Shown here in pieces: positions 30,940 through 42,664 of a stretch of 64,000 nucleotides of DNA. The notes beneath the pieces are model-generated. The model ran no database searches. It worked only from the letters and a program-made list of their open reading frames with translations, and was not told the origin of the DNA. The translations under genes were made by a program, and so were the position numbers. Origin of the DNA: Heterobilharzia americana (taxonomy: Eukaryota; Platyhelminthes; Trematoda; Strigeidida; Schistosomatidae); contig OX104127.1 in assembly GCA_944470555.2 (NCBI GenBank), positions 48,536,934 through 48,600,933 on the forward strand, written 5' to 3'. Within the stretch, counting starts at the first letter, position 1, and every line of letters starts with the position of its first letter.

Positions 30940-33240
30940 TTGCTGATCATTGTCTTTCGAATTCAAATCACAGGCGTACATTTCAGTTATACGCCAGTTT
31001 GTATTGTAAAAAGAATATTTCCAGCTTTAAAAACAATTCATAAAAAGCAAAAAGATATTCCCTGCATCGTGCCTATGGAAATTATAAATTACCAATTGTC
31101 AGATTTGTATGCCAATATATTATCAAGTAGAGAATCAGAAGATTGATACTGGTGGTTAGTAGTCCAGGTAAAGTAAATGGTACACGACGTGAACCATTTT
31201 TTAAGACCAAGAGCATCACATTAGTGTGGATTGTTCTTTATCTGATGCGACCATTGTATATAACCAACCGCTTTGGTGTAACTTTATTTCAATGAGCAAG
31301 GACAAGAACAGATCCTTCTTTTCAGTTACAGGAAATTGTGGAAGTATTTTTTTTCATGTCTCTACCAATCACCTGAACTGCTCCGTCAGTGTTACAGGGT
31401 GAAATATATTTGAAAGTGGCCCATCAGCAGAAAAAGAGATTTTCAATAATACTCATTATGACCGGTACTGAAAAGTATCTTTGATTAGGATATTCCAGCT
31501 TCTAGTGTGCATGTTTTCACACTATTTATTTTTCCTCAAACTATTTCCTTTCTCAATTTCCCCGCTAATTCACATATCTGTGTCACAATGAACTGATGAA
31601 AGCAGGATTCCCAGATTAACTGTATGAGACGTATTGTCTTGTTTATTTAATTGAGAATTCGTTTAGCAAACGGCTTAACTGAATAGGTGAATAGGCTCTA
31701 AGTTCAACATGGAGTTGATTTCATATTTAGAACTTAATTGAAAAAGAAGTTGGCACGTAAAAATGATGTAAAAGCTTTTATTCTATGTGCTTGGTTTCTT
31801 AATTCGTAGAAGCTTATTTTTGAGATTTGAAGTTGCTAACCAGAAAAAAACGGTGTTTTGTGCAAAATCTCGAAAAAGAAAACAAGATAAATCCTTCAGT
31901 CATCTAATTCAAAGAGGTTACATCTCAAGAAATATGCATCTGAATACATAATCCTGCCCACCTTTATGTCCCAGCAGGCCTTGTATAAAACAGTCGGATA
32001 CTAAAATCCCATAATATCATTCCGCATACATTCGATACAAATAACTAAACGTCACGAATCCTCTGAATTTCATTTTTTGTGAAGAAAACTATTTCTTCTG
32101 TTTTAACGCTAACAATATTAGGTTACGTACGAAAAGTCTAACGTGTAGCTTAGCTCACGCACGTTTACTTTCCAGACTTTTTGATCATATAAGAAGAGCA
32201 GATCTACTTCAATATGTCCAAGCCAAACAATGATCTTATAGTGCACCTTCTGGCAGCAAAATACAACTAGGGTTAAAATAAATGGATCAAATTAAATTAA
32301 CTAAATAAACCTCTAGCTTGCCTCCGGATGCTTAGGGTGTTTCTATGTTTTATTTTGACTAGCAAGCATGGATGCCATTTTGCGCTTCCTTAGAGCTGGC
32401 TAACACGCACGTGCTCAGAGTCCATAGCTAAGCCATACTAGCCAGATAAGTGGAATAAACTTTTCCCCCATTCATTACTATTACATTTACTCTGATCAAA
32501 TACATTACTTCTTTAAATATACTCCCGAACCAGTTCTTTTGATTTGTGTTTCCCTATCAGTACTTACACGTTAGGGAAGCTGCTGGTTAAGTAGGTACTA
32601 GAGCACATCGAGTTAAGCAAGGTTGATCAAACATCACGGAATAGTAACACTCACCCCTACAGTATCTCTATTATTTCAGGCTTTTCAGAACCGGTAAGAT
32701 AGTTGTGACCGTTTCAAACTCAGAAAGTATTTCAATAAGACGGACGTAGAACCCAAGGAACCGCCGTTCACTGACTTTACAACACGAGGTTTGAAATTAC
32801 TACTAATAACGCCCATTCTTCCGTAAGCACTTCTCACTCCTCTTTTTCGCATTCCCCACCCACACTATTTCTAGCACATTTTAATGAATAACGCATGGTG
32901 CTTACTTGGAGGTGCTTACGAGGACAGGGATTGTAAGAGCTCGATTGGTCTTACCGGCAACTACACTTCTCCTGGAATGAATTAAGATACAATATGCAAG
33001 AAAGAATACCTCCAAATGGTCAATCACTACCTCCAAAGCTACTACCAGGAAAGACATAAAGACTTCTGCGACCACCGAAGGAGTATAGCCGAGCAAAATG
33101 AACCGAGCCTCAAGAACTGGAGGCGAGAGCTTGGAAACTACAAGTTTCCTCTGCTTGCACCACTGATGTTGGACGTTGAACTTACTCTTGTTGATTTACC
33201 CTACGATGGTCACATTTTACACAACGGCAGTTGTGTAGAT
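30940..33240. other. No gene recognised
   Basis: Mostly AT-rich until about 32.3 kb, then more GC-balanced. The plus frame 33016-33459 is open for 147 codons, but its second half (after 33250) is the wrong frame of a LINE B 3' fragment, so it is not taken as a gene. No RNA gene was seen. Confidence 0.35.
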
Positions 33241-33244
33241 GAAA

Positions 33245-33605
33245 GGCAGAAATCTAAACTTGGTTGGCCACACACGGCAATCACACTTCTCTCCGCGAGT
33301 ATGCGGCCACTGGAACGCATCGCCTGCCGGGATTGCTACCGCTCCGTCCGTCGACAGCCTCAAGAAGGGGTTGGACAGTTACGCAGCGACGCACGGTTTG
33401 TGCTCATCCAACTGGGATGTGGACTAGGCCGACACGACCTACTAACTCGGTACGGCTAACCGTTACTGAATACTTTGTAACACCATTATCACTGGGAACT
33501 TGGCTCAACCTTACACCTCTAGTTGCCGTTTCCTACTAAAAGAATTACTACATTCCCATTCGTCCTTCAATAGCACTTATTCTTCTTCCTTCTGACTTTA
33601 CGTTC
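33245..33605 (+). mobile_element. 3' fragment of a LINE B family element
   Basis: It matches 11885-12240 of LINE B closely: GCAGCGACGCACGGTTTG, CTCATCCAAC-GGGATGTGGA and GAATTACT-ATTCCCATTCG. The C-terminal ORF2 tail reads HWNASPAGIATAPSVDSLKK, against HWNALPAETATAPSVDSLKK in LINE B. It is 5' truncated near 33245 and joins LINE C directly at about 33605. Confidence 0.8.
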
Positions 33606-33701
33606 CCGGAAACGCTAACTGGGGGTCACCCATTAAGAATATTGCATGGGAGAGCACGTACAAAGATCCGTGATAACTCAATTGCGGTTAGTCTGTAAAC
33701 T

Positions 33702-34010
33702 GTGGAACTCCCTACCCTACCGTCAGCTTGTTTGTTTGGCCAAACTAGTACCCTATCAAGCGACAACTTGCAGAAGGCCATCAGCTCAATAGATTTCATT
33801 GCTACTGAGGTAATAAAGCGGTTGTCATCATCTCCGCAAGCCATATTGTACAATGTACCTGATAACGCGCACTTGGAAACAGCTAAGGGTAAGATCCTAC
33901 GAGCTTGCGGTGTGATAAATATACCCTGGGATTGTAAACGTTTGCGCAGAAAGCTTTTACAAGGCAGCTGCCACAGTGTCTTCAAGTTCCTAACGCCATT
34001 TGATGCTTAA
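33702..34010 (+). pseudogene. ORF1-like remnant of LINE C
   Basis: The open frame of about 100 codons has LYNVPDNAHLETAKGKILRACG followed by a basic stretch KRLRRKLLQGSCHSVFKF. The pattern '.VYNVPD....E....L...C' then basic residues is what I associate with ORF1 proteins of some trematode CR1-like LINEs (RNA-binding, RRM-like). There are no cysteine knuckles. It ends at the stop after FDA (34008-34010). Confidence 0.4.
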
Positions 34011-34199
34011 AAAATGTATTAAGCAGCAGAACACCATTAGAGCTAACTGTAATTTCAAAGGAATTACTATTATGCAAGACGGAACACCATGTCAACGTAG
34101 AAAGCACCTTAAAAATGACTCAATCCTTCCTTCTACAATTTTAGAGGCACCTGAAAGCGCAGAAGGAACACTTGACAGCAAAAATGTGTATAGTTATCC

Positions 34200-34530
34200 G
34201 CCAACATTTACTCATGCTTCCTCATATAGTGCCAATTTTAAATTGATTGCCGGTGACTTCAATCTTCCCGATATTAACTGGATAGCTGGTTGTTGGCCGC
34301 AGCGCTTCGCTGAAATACTTGCCGTGATGGATCTCTATGGTTGGAGGCAACATGTCCACGCACCTATTCGCGGTGACAACATGTTGGACTTGGCTTTTTG
34401 CCGTGACATCACCCCAGTAACTACTTATGTTAGTGGTGAGTTTTCCAATAGCGACCACAGAAAAGGTATTCTGTTGTCTACATATTCCAACACTAAATGC
34501 GGGTGGCAAGCAAGCCTCACGGGTCATTGA
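34200..34530 (+). pseudogene. Endonuclease remnant of LINE C
   Basis: It keeps FKLIAGDFNLPDINW (about 34228-34273), the GDFN catalytic block, then HVHAPIRGDNMLDLAFCRD (34352-34408) and SNSDHRKGIL (34444-34473), with the SDH motif intact. The upstream half (metal-binding Glu region) is missing or unreadable. Loss of the N-terminal part and the stop at 34528 make it inactive. Confidence 0.8.
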
Positions 34531-34963
34531 ATATCGCAGCTATAAAGGTAAGGACTGGAAACTGCTCATAGAGCTCCTGAGGTCCTCCCTTTGGGATGAC
34601 TACTTTACCACTGACTCACTAACAACCACGGCATCCCTTTTTTACAGGAATGTTAAGTCGTATCTAGATAATGCTGCTCCTGTGAATACAGTGAAACTAC
34701 AACGCCACTCAGAATACATTCCACACATACACCGCAAGAAGCTCGGATGACTGTCGAATCTGTACCATTCCACTAAAGATTTCTCCTCGCCGCACGCGAT
34801 CCATGATACCCTGGAATCAGCCAAAGGCTTACGTGTACAAAAAGCCCGAAATGATGAGTTACAAGCCCTTAGAACTAGCTCCAAGGTATACAGTCTAACG
34901 TCACTTCTAAAGAAACGCCTTCAAACAACAAGGGATATACAATATCTGCTTCATGACGAGGCA

Positions 34964-36355
34964 GTGTACAGCAACCCAGTCACGATTTGTGAACAATTTA
35001 GTGACTGGTTTGGGAATTTCAGTTGTGAGACGCATGCTCCCACCAGCTGCATGCCACTCTCCAGCAACCATCTTGCGACTGTAGAATTTACTTGCAAAAA
35101 TATAGCTGAAGCCACCAAAAGCCTACGACCTACAAAAGGAATGGGAATAGACGGCCTCGATTCAATAGCCCTGAGGAATAGTGGACAGGAGCTTCCCTTG
35201 ATTCTGTTTAAGTTGTTCACCCCTTCGATAAAAAATGAGAAGTATCTAAGTGAATGGAAAATTAGCTTCGTAACTCCACACTACAAATCTGGGGACAAAA
35301 CTAGTGTCAGCAACTACAGACCCATCATTGATGGGTCTGTAGTCCCATCGCGAATAATGGAGAAAGTTGTAAAAGACAGTATTTCTGAATACCTACTTGC
35401 AGAAGATTTTATAACAAAGTCTCAGCACGCCTTTATGAAGAACAGATCATGCATTACGTGTCATTTCGACTTCTTCAACCTCATTACCAGTAGTCGTGAG
35501 TCACGCAAAATAGTCCTTGTACTGTACTTCGATATATCGAAGGCATCTGACATGGTTTCGCATAATATACCATTCGAAAAGTTAAACACGTTAGGTATTA
35601 GCAACCCTTTGCTAAGCCGGTTAAAATCGTTTCTCAGTGATCGCACCCAAATAACAAAAATCAATCCAGTTGTCCACTCCAAGATACAATACAGGTGGAG
35701 TTGTGCAAGGTAGCGTTCTCGAGCCTCTTTTGTTTATCATCTACATTAACAGTATTTGCAACTGCTTTGCCACAGGTGACGCTTTTCTATATGCCAACGA
35801 CCTAAAAGACGTTTACTTTTGTTATAGACATGAGCTAGGTGACACTATGACTGCTATTCGGCATGAACTAGAAATGCTTTCTTCTTGGTGTGGTGATGCC
35901 CCTCCACAGTTCAACATCAACAAATGCGGATGGATCTGCATTGGTAACAGTAACCTTGACTTGATATTTGAAGTATCTGGATAACAGTTACCGAAACTTA
36001 GTTGTCTCAGACCTAGGGCTCAGATATTCCAGTGACTTGAATTTCCCTGAGCAGGCAGCGTACAGCAAAACTAAGTCACGCAGACTCCTAGAATGCATCA
36101 TTCGTAACTTTTATAGCACTGAATCAAGGATCCTACTCTACAAAGTATGCATCCGTCCAATTTTAGAATACTGCTCATTAGTCATAAGCAGCTTTCGAAT
36201 AGACAACAAATTAAAAATCGAAGGGGTACAACGCCACTTTACATTACGAGCACTGGGAGCTGACTGCAGCCTGGACTACATCTCCAGATGCAACATGCTA
36301 GGACTAGAACCTCTCTGGAAGAGGCAAATTAGAATGAATCTTATGTTTTATTAAA
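34964..36355 (+). pseudogene. Reverse transcriptase of LINE C
   Basis: The long frame 34964-35713 carries LRPTKGMGIDGLDSIALRN (finger motif), ISFVTPHYKSGDKTSVSNYR, SRIMEKVVKDSISEYL, SQHAFMKNRSC and motif A VLYFDISKASDMVSH (Asp kept, usual AFD changed to SD). A shift near 35690 leads to GVVQGSVLEPLLFIIYINSI and LYANDLKDVYF (35791-35823), where the usual YADD is YAND, so a catalytic Asp is lost. The thumb region follows in another frame from 35968 (SRILLYKVCIRPILEYCS). Confidence 0.85.
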
Positions 36356-36734
36356 AACTATTTTGTAAGCAAATGCACTCATGAGGTCCAGGAATTACAA
36401 CAGTTGTAACATCTACTTACAGTATACGTAATCAAAAACTATTAGCTAAAACTGAGCGTTGTAAGACCAGTGCGCGAGATAGTCTCTTCCCCAATAAGTT
36501 CTCTCACATCTCGAATAGACTTCCTGAGGAGATACTTACTGCAGGTTTATTATCTGTCTTTCGCTCCTAACTTATTAGGCTGCTCACAGATGACTAGCCC
36601 ATCACTCGCTTGGTCACTATATATACGTTCTGGGCTAATGAAAACATACTAGGGCTCCTAAACGTGCAAATTAAGGCTATCACCAATCCTAAGTACATTT
36701 GCCTTAATGGACCCTAGCATTATTGCACAGGGCG

Positions 36735-37865
36735 TTTGACTGCTATTCCACTAGCTTAGGTTGTGTAGTCAGTAAAGTATATATCACTTAGACGTAGAGT
36801 CAGTCTTCCCCGTACGTCTACAAGTAAACACGATATACCCAAGAACTTGTACGAATTTTATGTAGGAAAATCATAAGAGTCATTTCTGTATGCATAAATT
36901 AAAGTGTCTCTAAGAAGATAGGAATTTCCCTCCTCCCAATTCTGTCTTGTGTGGTATATCACTCTCCGGTCTCTGCTCGCGCTTTTCTTCTTTTTCTTCT
37001 CCTTTTAGCTTAAGTTGGAAGAGAAAACCTTGAGCATGTTTTTGACCGAAAATGTCAACCTACTGAATATATTATTTTATACTTAATACCAGAAATTATT
37101 GAAAAAATCCTTCAAATGGTCTTTCCCTATTGATTTTCAACTTTCTGAAACGTTCCACAGCGAACTCGTCCAGTTTCCAACGTCCTAGATGCAACCATGC
37201 TGGCGTGTATTTTTTCATAATGTTACTTCAATTTCTCACATGACAACATTATACAAATTTAGACATGTGTGCCTCAATAATCGTAATCATAACTACTCCT
37301 GCAAAGCTGTCAAAGTTTTAAGTGCACCACTATTAGATTTGGGGTAAATTTCACGGAACTTTGTTTTGTGCAGTTCCGAAAGCCTGGTTATCTTTGTCAT
37401 TCCATTCACGTATTCATTATTGACCGTTGGCAAACATGTTGCTCATTAATATGACTACTTTAACTATATTACGGTCGATATTCATGTGGCCGTATTTTAT
37501 GAGTTTAAACTATATCCGACTTTTGCAGCATCATAAATCAACAACGATGTAAAGTTCATGAGAGTTTTAAAGTACCTTCCTTGTTCATTCCTGTGAAAAT
37601 ACCGCTTTCCAGCTATGGAAACAATAGATTACTGCGCAGACTACTACAATCATAAGCATGCTTATTATATCATCTATGCCACATGATGCTTTGCTTTTAA
37701 AATTTTGAAAGGATAGGTTTTTAAGGTAGAGCTCGCCGAAAAAGTTTTGTGAATTTCATGCATGTAGTAGGTAAAAATGCTCATGCTAGACTGATGGATA
37801 GATGAATTGCTACTTACACAAAAGAAACAAGACAGTGGAAACTATGTGAAGCTTAAACATACGTA
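36735..37865. other. No gene recognised
   Basis: AT-rich spacer between LINE C and the gypsy element. No open frame, RNA gene or repeat could be supported. Confidence 0.4.
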
Positions 37866-37869
37866 CAAA

Positions 37870-38190
37870 CAATTGGGAATTGCCCTCGTAAGAACTTGAC
37901 AGACGAAGAGGCCAATCACTAATTATTCGCGCCTGTAGAAACGGAAGTCCCTGATACCACGAAAATATTTCGCGGAGATGAGAAACATTTATTGGTAAAA
38001 AATACCGAAAATAGACTTGATTCTTAATTCTGTTTAGTTTTTTGGAAGGTGTATGATTGAGTGGTAACAATAAATTGGTGCTTAAAAGATCAAATGTGGG
38101 AAACGTTTTGCATCCCTAGTAAAACCCCTGACTTAGATAAGCATTTGGAAGCTAAAAGTAATCGGTGCATTTTTACTCGCACCACTCAGT
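37870..38190 (-). repeat. 3' LTR (diverged)
   Basis: It shares GAGGCCAATCACTAATTATTC with the right LTR (about 37907-37928 against 41206-41226), preceded by AGAACTTGAC and followed by related A-rich text. By eye only about 70 percent of the rest aligns. Boundaries are approximate because no clear TG...CA ends or target duplication were found. Confidence 0.5.
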
Positions 38191-38329
38191 TGAATGTCTT
38201 TAGATAATCCGGGAACCCGACGGTCCGACCTGATCGTGTTTTTGTTTTGCCGGTGGTTGTTGCATTTGTGTATTACCAGGCACATCGTCAAGAACTTTGA
38301 TTATTGGGTTATCTGCCAGTCGACCATAG

Positions 38330-38760
38330 TGAGCAGAAATGTCACCTATGGTGAGGTTACCTTAAGAGTAAGGTGGTTTTGAACGGTCGATGCTAACGGT
38401 ATCTCCACGTCCGTTTGGCTTGATCATAAATGATTTCTCAATCCGCTTGACGACTTCGAATGGCTCATCGTAAGGTGGTTCATGAGGTCGACGAACGGCA
38501 TCGAGGCGTGTGAAAACGTGTGATGTCTTTTGTAAACCGGAGCAAGAGCTAGCCTAACTGACGCGTTGCGTTCGTTAGCCCAGTCACGTTAGATGTCCTA
38601 TCGAAAACACTTGTGAAAGTTGAAGGGAAACGAACTCACCTGGTGGGCGTAGGGTAGTCCCATAAAGGAGTTCTGCGGAAGTGCATCCATCATCAGCTTT
38701 CGAACAGTTCCGAACATGCAGTAGGACTAGAGGCAGAGCCTCCAACCTGCAACCGAATGT
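38330..38760 (-). pseudogene. Integrase C-terminal remnant
   Basis: The complement reads DDGCTSAELLYGTTLRPPGE (about 38690-38632), the end of the integrase core region. After a frame change comes KTSHVFTRLDAVRRPHEPPY, then DEPFEVVKRIEKSFMI and GRGDTVSIDRSKPP (38530-38370), the small C-terminal barrel. The D,D-35-E core should lie upstream (higher coordinates) and is deleted. Confidence 0.7.
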
Positions 38761-38869
38761 GGATAATGGCGTACAGAACAGTACATAGCTAGAAGTTCCC
38801 TATCGAATGTACTATACCTTGTTTCCGCCCCAAGAAAAAGGCTATAGTCTGTCACTAGCTGTCAGTCGG

Positions 38870-39790
38870 CCGCTGCAAAACTGCTACAATTGCTGAGTCA
38901 GATGCATCAACAGCAATGCCCAAAGGAGCTTTGGGTTGTGATTCGTAAACATGACTGCATTTACGATGATTTCCTTGAACCTAGAGAAAGCCAGTCCAGC
39001 CGCTTTGTCCAGAGGCACGCACTCGGTAGTCTCTCGAAGTGCATCTGCAAGTGGCCTCATAACAGAGGCCGTTGAAAGTACAAAGTTGCTCTGAAGTGGT
39101 CTGCTCTGGGTAGTTCATGATAGCCGCTACTTTATCTGTCAACGGGCATGTACCTTCGTTGTCGATGATATACCCAAGGAGGGTTAGCGATTCGACTCTT
39201 GTCTCACACTTCTGCACGTTGACTGTGATACAATGCTTTCTTAATCTGCCGAATGCGAGATCCAAATGTTTGAGGTGAGTTTCCTTATCTGGACTCACAA
39301 TGAGACAGTCGCCGATGTAGACATGGACAAAATCCAAACCACGAAAGACATAATTCATAGAGCATTGGGTTGTTTGTGCTGCACCTCAATGATCAAAAGG
39401 GATGCGGAGGAATTCAAAAAGTGTAAAAGGAGTAATAATGACGGTTTTCGTGCTATCTTCTGCTGCCATTAGTATCTGATCGTTCGCTTTGACTAGGTCG
39501 ATTTCGGAGGATATATTCATTCTGCATAAAGTCGCAGTCAATTTGTAGGTGTGAGGTATCGGGTAGCAGTCATGTGTTGTTTGGGATTGGGCTGTCGCTA
39601 ATCACCGGTGGGAAGCTAGTAATTGCTGTGCTTTTAGGGAACCATATACAGTAGTGATACATAAAGACTGTTTGACGGTTTCATAATATCTAGCTGGAGC
39701 ACGCGATCAAATTCGCTTTTCGCCGTTCTGTGCTTATCAGGAGCTGGATGGCGTGCTTTGGATTTCACAGATGAACATATGGTTGTGAGG
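38870..39790 (-). pseudogene. Gypsy reverse transcriptase and start of RNase H
   Basis: The complement gives 'IMKPSNSLYVS' near 39690 (compare 'I.RPS.SPW.SP'). The catalytic loop is FVHVYIGDCLIVSPDK (about 39330-39283), where YIDD has become YIGD. Then KHLDLAFGRLRKHCITVN and LTLLGYIID follow, in a 125-codon frame (39358-38981). A second frame reads AAGLAFSRFKEIIVNAVM then GIAVDASDSAIVAVLQ (39000-38873), the first strand of RNase H with the catalytic Asp. RNase H breaks off there. Confidence 0.8.
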
Positions 39791-39958
39791 TGATTCAAAA
39801 CATTGCTGGTTATGCGCGGCGGATTGTGTCGGTTGCCACAACTGAGTGTTTTTCCAGAACTGCCTGATAGGGCGCGTCGTCTGAGTGTTCAGTTCGAGTA
39901 ATGGCTAAACTGAGACCTACGTAGATTGTACCGCCAGTAGATAACTTCATGTTCTTAT

Positions 39959-40342
39959 CTACCAGTCGTCATCTGCGAGTTGATCGTAGTGTTTTGGCGA
40001 ATCTACGTCGATGGTGGACATCGAAACATCACCTAGAAGAAAAATGCAGTAAATGGGCATGCGCAAACCTGAGTGAAGGCTGGTATACTCTCTCCCAGAG
40101 GTTGCGATGGCCTTGCCGTTAGGTGCTTGTAAATCAAAGGACATGTCATGATGACGTTTCTTCATCTTTGTGGGAAGAACGCTGACTTCTGCCCCAGTGT
40201 TGACGAGGTAGAGAACTCCCCTCTTTACATCGGTGATGTACAACAGGCAGCTCTTCCCACTGACTAGGTTGCCGTTAAACGCGTACAGGCAGGGCAGTCT
40301 CCCGAGTTTGTAACTTTGTTGAAATTGCATGATTTTTGACAA
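39959..40342 (-). pseudogene. Gypsy aspartic protease
   Basis: The 127-codon complement frame has LYLVNTGAEVSVLPTKMKKR. The usual DTGA catalytic triad is NTGA, so the active Asp is lost. Downstream come DLQAPNGKAIATSGR and MPIYCIFLLGDV, the flap and end of the retropepsin fold. It overlaps the end of Gag in another frame, as is usual. The family role is cutting the polyprotein. Confidence 0.8.
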
Positions 40343-41060
40343 TTTCTGGCTTCATCACAATTAGCGTTGTGAAACCAGCACCAATTAGGGTTTCCCATCC
40401 TTCAAGTTTTAGTTTGCGGATGGCCACATAAAGTGCTGTGATAGGCTGAGTCGCGTTTCTCTGCTGCAATACGTGACCCAGGGTCTCGGGTTCGTAGATG
40501 ATTTTTAACGGAGCTGCATAATTCTGACACTTCTGAATCCCGACTCTCAGGTTCTTCCTAGACCTGATATACGTTGGAGACAAGTCCTTCGAACTTTCCA
40601 CTATTCTGTTTACTGAGGCTGCGAAGTCATCCATTGAAACTAACTGAAGTGTCACTAACACTATTTGCACCGGTTTCGAGAGAAACGGTTTTCGACAAAG
40701 ACCGTTATCAAACGTTCGTTGGCAAATAACTTCTCGGATGCATGTGAGGACATCAGTAGCTGAGTTGTTCCCTAGCTTGACGTTACGAAGCATTTCGTCT
40801 AAGCGCTCGCGATCTGTGAGGTCACTTTTCCCCAGAAGTGCAGATTTGAGAAGTGCATAGGGATCGCTTACTTTAGGACCAAACATATGCACTGTGATGT
40901 ACTTGTTCAACTCCGGCAGCAATGGACGCATGACAGCATGAATCGAGACTGAGGATCTGCGACTCCCTGTTCTCAGAAATCTGCCTCGGAATACAGAAAC
41001 CACGTTTTGCATCGCCTGGTCAGTATGGCACAAGCCGGATAGTGTTCGTAGTCGTTTCAA
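40275..41060 (-). pseudogene. Gypsy Gag
   Basis: A 261-codon open complement frame. Landmarks are SIHAVMRPLLPELNKYI, DPYALLKSALLGKSDLTDRE and RLDEMLRNVKLGNNSATDVL (capsid-like, the '.LL.....LGD..PS.LL..M' style of gypsy Gag). The nucleocapsid end is frame-shifted: in the next frame CDEARNCQKSC with a nearby WFH reads as a decayed zinc knuckle near 40320-40375. It begins about 110 bases inside the 5' LTR. The long open frame suggests it is younger than the LINEs nearby. Confidence 0.7.
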
Positions 41061-41169
41061 TACAAATAGGTTTTGCGTTATGGTCGAGATGGAATGGAGT
41101 TATGTATGGATATGTAAAGGTTATCAGAATGAGAAAGATTGGCAGGTATGAAAAGGAACGGGCTCAGCA

Positions 41170-41480
41170 ATTAAGAGACTGTACTTGTAGAACTTGACGA
41201 AGCAGAGGCCAATCACTAATTATTCACACTTGTAATATACCCACGAATACGAGACCAAGGAAAAATACGATAGCGTAGTCAGACGGAATAGTATATTTGC
41301 GAGATCGTACCAAAATACCGATGCATTCCGATGACCTGGCTAGAGGATCGATTACGAGCAGTGCAACGTAGCACGGCAGCGTGGCAAATGGCCTGCATGC
41401 TTGGTTGTGTGCCTTCAGCCTATCGAGTTCAGTAGAACCATGAAGGTCAGCATCAATGCTGAATCTCGCCAAACCCTATG
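41170..41480 (-). repeat. 5' LTR (diverged)
   Basis: It shares AGAGGCCAATCACTAATTAT with 37906-37926. Ends are not defined. A primer-binding site could not be recognised between this repeat and Gag. Confidence 0.5.
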
Positions 41481-41484
41481 CTAT

Positions 41485-42450
41485 TGAATTTGAGGAAGTA
41501 TGTGGTGCTACGGCGCCACTGGTCGATGTGTTATCACATTCGTAGCAGCTAACTACAGCAGCCGGAATCGATTCATATTCTTAGGACTACAACTTCGTAA
41601 TTGTCTAAACATGGGATTTGTTGATCACGGAGGTGATCAGGAAAGTCTCACATCTAGTGGCTACATGTTGTCACGACCCGCGAAAATGGTGAACAATGTT
41701 TCTTGGAAGCTCACTTGATTAGTTCAAGGAAACCTCATATATTTTGATGCTGGGGTGGAGAAATGCAGGATAATTGGTTCACCGTCCTAGTGTTAGGCAA
41801 CGTCATGAACTTTGAAAGTGAACTGGTGCGAGAATAAGCGAACTATCTAGTCCTGCTATCAATAAACAATAATAAATAGCAGACAGCATGCAAATATTCA
41901 TTCACGAACTTTTCATCATTATTCTTGAAGAAAATTTACGAGATGCAACAATAGAGTACTGGCCTCAAGCTTTATTTTTCTGCAGACAACACTACATGTG
42001 TTGATTATATACAAGTCCTGGATTTTTTGTTATTGCGAAGACAATGCATCCACTTGTGCATCTTGTCAATTTGCTAATGCCCATTCTGCTCTCATGCTTC
42101 ATCCTAATGATATGCAACACATATGTCTTGTAATAATATTTTTTCAGTAATAATAATAGTAATGATAGCTTTATTCCAAACAATATGTTTGACAGTGTGG
42201 AAGTCTCAGCATGTAATTTTTAAGCAAATTCACTCCCAGAAAAACACTTTCAGACGAAACAGTTACTGGAGTTATTACAGTGAATGAATAGGTGGGGATT
42301 GAAGCTACCTTGCCTTAAGAAATATATAATCTACGTAGGAATCTATGCAATCGCACACAAAAGAAAAGGATTAGATAGTGAAATAACTAACCTAAATTAC
42401 TGTGAGATATTTCGACATTCATGTAATATTTTATCGATCTACTAAGAACA
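41485..42450. other. No gene recognised
   Basis: A mixed stretch. The complement of 42130-42175 reads GGAATAAAGC then TATCATTACTATTATTATTA, which looks like the 3' tail of a LINE (compare 61670-61692), but the body of such an element was not found. Confidence 0.4.
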
Positions 42451-42454
42451 AAAC

Positions 42455-42660
42455 TTCGTCATGACAAAAGCAGAACAGCTTGTGAATCCAGCTTGTGAAT
42501 CCTTGAGAACTCTCAAAATCCTCTACAGGGTTCTTTCAAGCCACTCAAAGGGAGCAAGACCAAGGCGTTCGGACATAGCTGAAGCACGAGCCGTCCAGAC
42601 ATTCAAATCAAATATACGTTCATCCTTTACCTTTACCATGATTATCTTAAAGCTTTAACT
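42455..42660 (+). mobile_element. Penelope-like element C-terminal fragment
   Basis: The 65-codon frame reads LRTLKILYRVLSSHSKGARP then RRSDIAEARAVQTFKSNI. The same pattern occurs at 47370-47475 (IVFKVRLNYLKRVRLRHSRI). Both fit the end of the GIY-YIG-like domain of Penelope-like elements ('R...I.EA..I..FKP'). The plus-strand fragment carries neither RT nor the catalytic GIY-YIG residues. Confidence 0.5.
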
Positions 42661-42664
42661 ATCC

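Larger units (their letters stand above)
33606..36730 (+). mobile_element. LINE C: CR1-like retrotransposon, near full length but broken
   Basis: Order on the plus strand: ORF1-like (33702-34010), endonuclease (34200-34530), linker (34540-34930), RT (34964-36000), thumb/C-terminus (35968-36650). It differs from LINE A and LINE B in wording, so it is a third family. Stops and frame shifts occur at roughly 34010, 34530, 35700, 35984 and 36354. The 3' end is taken near 36730 after the last ORF2-like wording; no clear poly(A) tail was seen. Confidence 0.8.
37870..41480 (-). mobile_element. Ty3/gypsy LTR retrotransposon, internally deleted
   Basis: Minus-strand order: 5' LTR (about 41170-41480), Gag (41060-40275), protease (40342-39959), RT (39790-39000), start of RNase H (38990-38870), then directly the C-terminal part of integrase (38760-38330) and 3' LTR (37870-38190). 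RNase H and the integrase catalytic core are missing. Wording in the integrase tail (AELLYGTTLRPPGEF, RLDAVRRPHEPPYDEPF) and protease fits the CsRn1/Boudicca-like gypsy elements of trematodes. All parts carry stops or lost catalytic residues. It is not capable of movement. Confidence 0.8.

Noticed and set aside
33016..33459. A 147-codon plus frame
   Set aside because: Its second half is the wrong frame of a LINE B 3' fragment, so the length is accidental.
34222..34527. A 101-codon minus frame
   Set aside because: It is the shadow of the LINE C endonuclease on the opposite strand.
41510..41525. A TGGCGCC-like word (minus strand) as a possible primer-binding site
   Set aside because: It lies outside the right LTR, not between LTR and Gag, and the match is only seven bases.
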